NCBI RefSeq assembly: GCF_008124785.1
Contig: NZ_VNHU01000003.1
Location: 248,001 to 312,000, forward strand
Direction: 5' to 3'
Origin: Aquimarina intermedia
GTDB lineage: Bacteria > Bacteroidota > Bacteroidia > Flavobacteriales > Flavobacteriaceae
Length of the DNA stretch: 64,000 nt
Part shown: piece after piece, positions 63,287 to 64,000 of the stretch
How the letters are laid out: every line of letters begins with the position of its first letter
How positions within the stretch are numbered: the first letter of the stretch is position 1
The notes under the pieces: model-generated
What the model saw: only the letters and a program-made list of their open reading frames with translations
Told to the model about the DNA's origin: nothing
Database searches by the model: none
Position numbers and translations under genes: made by a program

Positions 63287-63682
63287 TTACTTTTCGTCAA
63301 AGTTAATGCTTACCGAATTCACACAATAGCGTTCTCCGGTTTTTGTAGGTCCGTCATTAAAAACATGACCTAAATGGCTTCCACAATTCGAACATACTAT
63401 TTCAGTACGAATCATTCCATGCGACTTGTCCTGTATATATTCTACAGCGCCCTCTATAGGAGCATCAAAACTAGGCCAACCACAACCGGATTCAAATTTT
63501 GAAGCACTCTCAAACAACGGAGATTCGCACCCCATACATCTGTAGAGTCCGTCTTCAAAATGCATATTATACGTCCCGGTAAAAGGACGTTCGGTGCCTT
63601 TTTCACGCAAGACCCGATATTGTTCTTCTGTGAGCTCTCTTTTCCAATCAGCCTCTGATTTATTTATAGCATACGTACTCAT
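63287..63682 (-). CDS. msrB: Peptide-methionine (R)-S-oxide reductase
   Basis: 131 residues. Two zinc CxxC pairs (CMGCESPLF and CSNCGSHLGH), SGCGWPSFDAPI, HVFNDGPTKTGERYCVNSVSINF with the catalytic Cys. It reduces methionine R-sulfoxide in proteins. No signal peptide, so cytoplasmic. It follows a second msrB gene by 5 bases. Confidence 0.95.
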   Translation of the reverse strand: MSTYAINKSEADWKRELTEEQYRVLREKGTERPFTGTYNMHFEDGLYRCMGCESPLFESASKFESGCGWPSFDAPIEGAVEYIQDKSHGMIRTEIVCSNCGSHLGHVFNDGPTKTGERYCVNSVSINFDEK

Positions 63683-63687
63683 AATTA

Positions 63688-64000
63688 TTAATTTGTTGGT
63701 TCAAAAGTTAATGCATCTCCGTTGATACAATGACGTTTGCCTGTAGTGTCGCTAGGTCCGTCATTAAACATATGACCTAAATGTCCGCCACAGGTGCCAC
63801 ATACTAACTCTGTTCTCACATAGCCCAATTTTCGATCACTATCATATGCAATATTACCATCAATACCTCGGTCAAAACTCGGCCAACCAGTACCGCTGTC
63901 AAACTTATGTTTGGTTTCATAAAGCGGCGTATTACATGCTGCACAATGAAAAGTTCCGGCTTGTGTAACTTTGTTTAGCGGACTAGAAAAAGGTCGTTCT
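63688..64000 (-). CDS. msrB: Second MsrB, partial at the window edge
   Basis: The visible 103 C-terminal residues read like MsrB: HCAACNTPLYE and CGTCGGHLGHMFNDGP for zinc, DSGTGWPSFDRGI, and GKRHCINGDALTF with the catalytic Cys. The start lies beyond 64000. This copy differs clearly from its neighbour (for instance RHCINGDAL against RYCVNSVSI) and may have a signal peptide and periplasmic location, which cannot be seen. Tandem co-transcribed paralogues. Confidence 0.9.
   Translation of the reverse strand, partial: ERPFSSPLNKVTQAGTFHCAACNTPLYETKHKFDSGTGWPSFDRGIDGNIAYDSDRKLGYVRTELVCGTCGGHLGHMFNDGPSDTTGKRHCINGDALTFEPTN

Overview
The window is chromosomal DNA from a member of the Flavobacteriaceae (phylum Bacteroidota). 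The evidence is strong AT bias, a large secreted metalloprotease with a C-terminal type IX secretion sorting domain, TAnnTTTG-type -7 promoter elements in front of many genes, a Wza/Wzc pair with a PHP-type phosphatase, DUF2807/DUF4097 proteins behind an ECF sigma factor, and housekeeping genes of typical flavobacterial form. The genus cannot be fixed from the sequence alone. I see no tRNA, rRNA, CRISPR array, insertion sequence or prophage.

Region 1 (1-20378) is an exopolysaccharide locus. A plus-strand block (266-10301) holds a family 4 glycosyltransferase, a sugar-transfer ATP-grasp enzyme, a CapK-like AMP ligase, two PglC-type phosphoglycosyl transferases, a PurN-like formyltransferase, a GNAT-like protein, an amino-acid adenylation enzyme with its own carrier protein, and a fusion of a PglD-type acetyltransferase to a FemAB-type GNAT domain. 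A minus-strand pair follows (MBOAT acyltransferase and SGNH protein, 10335-12739). A second plus-strand block (13293-19605) holds a PglE-like aminotransferase, a PglF-like dehydratase, Wza and Wzc, and faces a CpsB-type phosphatase. Together PglF, PglE, PglD and PglC would make and transfer a bacillosamine-type first sugar. The adenylation enzyme, carrier, MBOAT and SGNH proteins match the four roles of a Dlt system, so the glycan may carry ester- or amide-linked amino acids. The PglE-like gene carries an in-frame stop that removes its last helix.

Region 2 (20501-23479) is one minus-strand envelope-stress-like operon: ECF sigma factor, membrane anti-sigma-like protein, DUF4097 and DUF2807 proteins. 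Its promoter matches the flavobacterial -33/-7 consensus well.

Region 3 (23698-46254) is mostly housekeeping: Lon, an MreB paralogue, Cmk, the metalloprotease, a LysM protein, a divergent TruA, RecQ, CorA, CysE-CysM, DUF2461, GAPDH, an NlpC/P60 hydrolase, a thiolase, a PgpH-type HD phosphohydrolase and small membrane proteins. It is followed by a 626-base gene-free stretch (46255-46880) rich in hairpins.

Region 4 (46881-64000) holds an M28-like protein with altered active-site residues, the threonine operon thrA-thrB-thrC behind a roughly 215-nt leader with a Thr/Ile-rich peptide, NnrD/E, a two-repeat lipoprotein, XerD, an outer-membrane beta-barrel protein, AroQ, a Dph6-like PP-loop protein, two linked unknown genes, dihydrolipoyl dehydrogenase, a uracil-DNA-glycosylase-like protein, a collagen-like lipoprotein and two tandem MsrB genes, the second cut by the window end.
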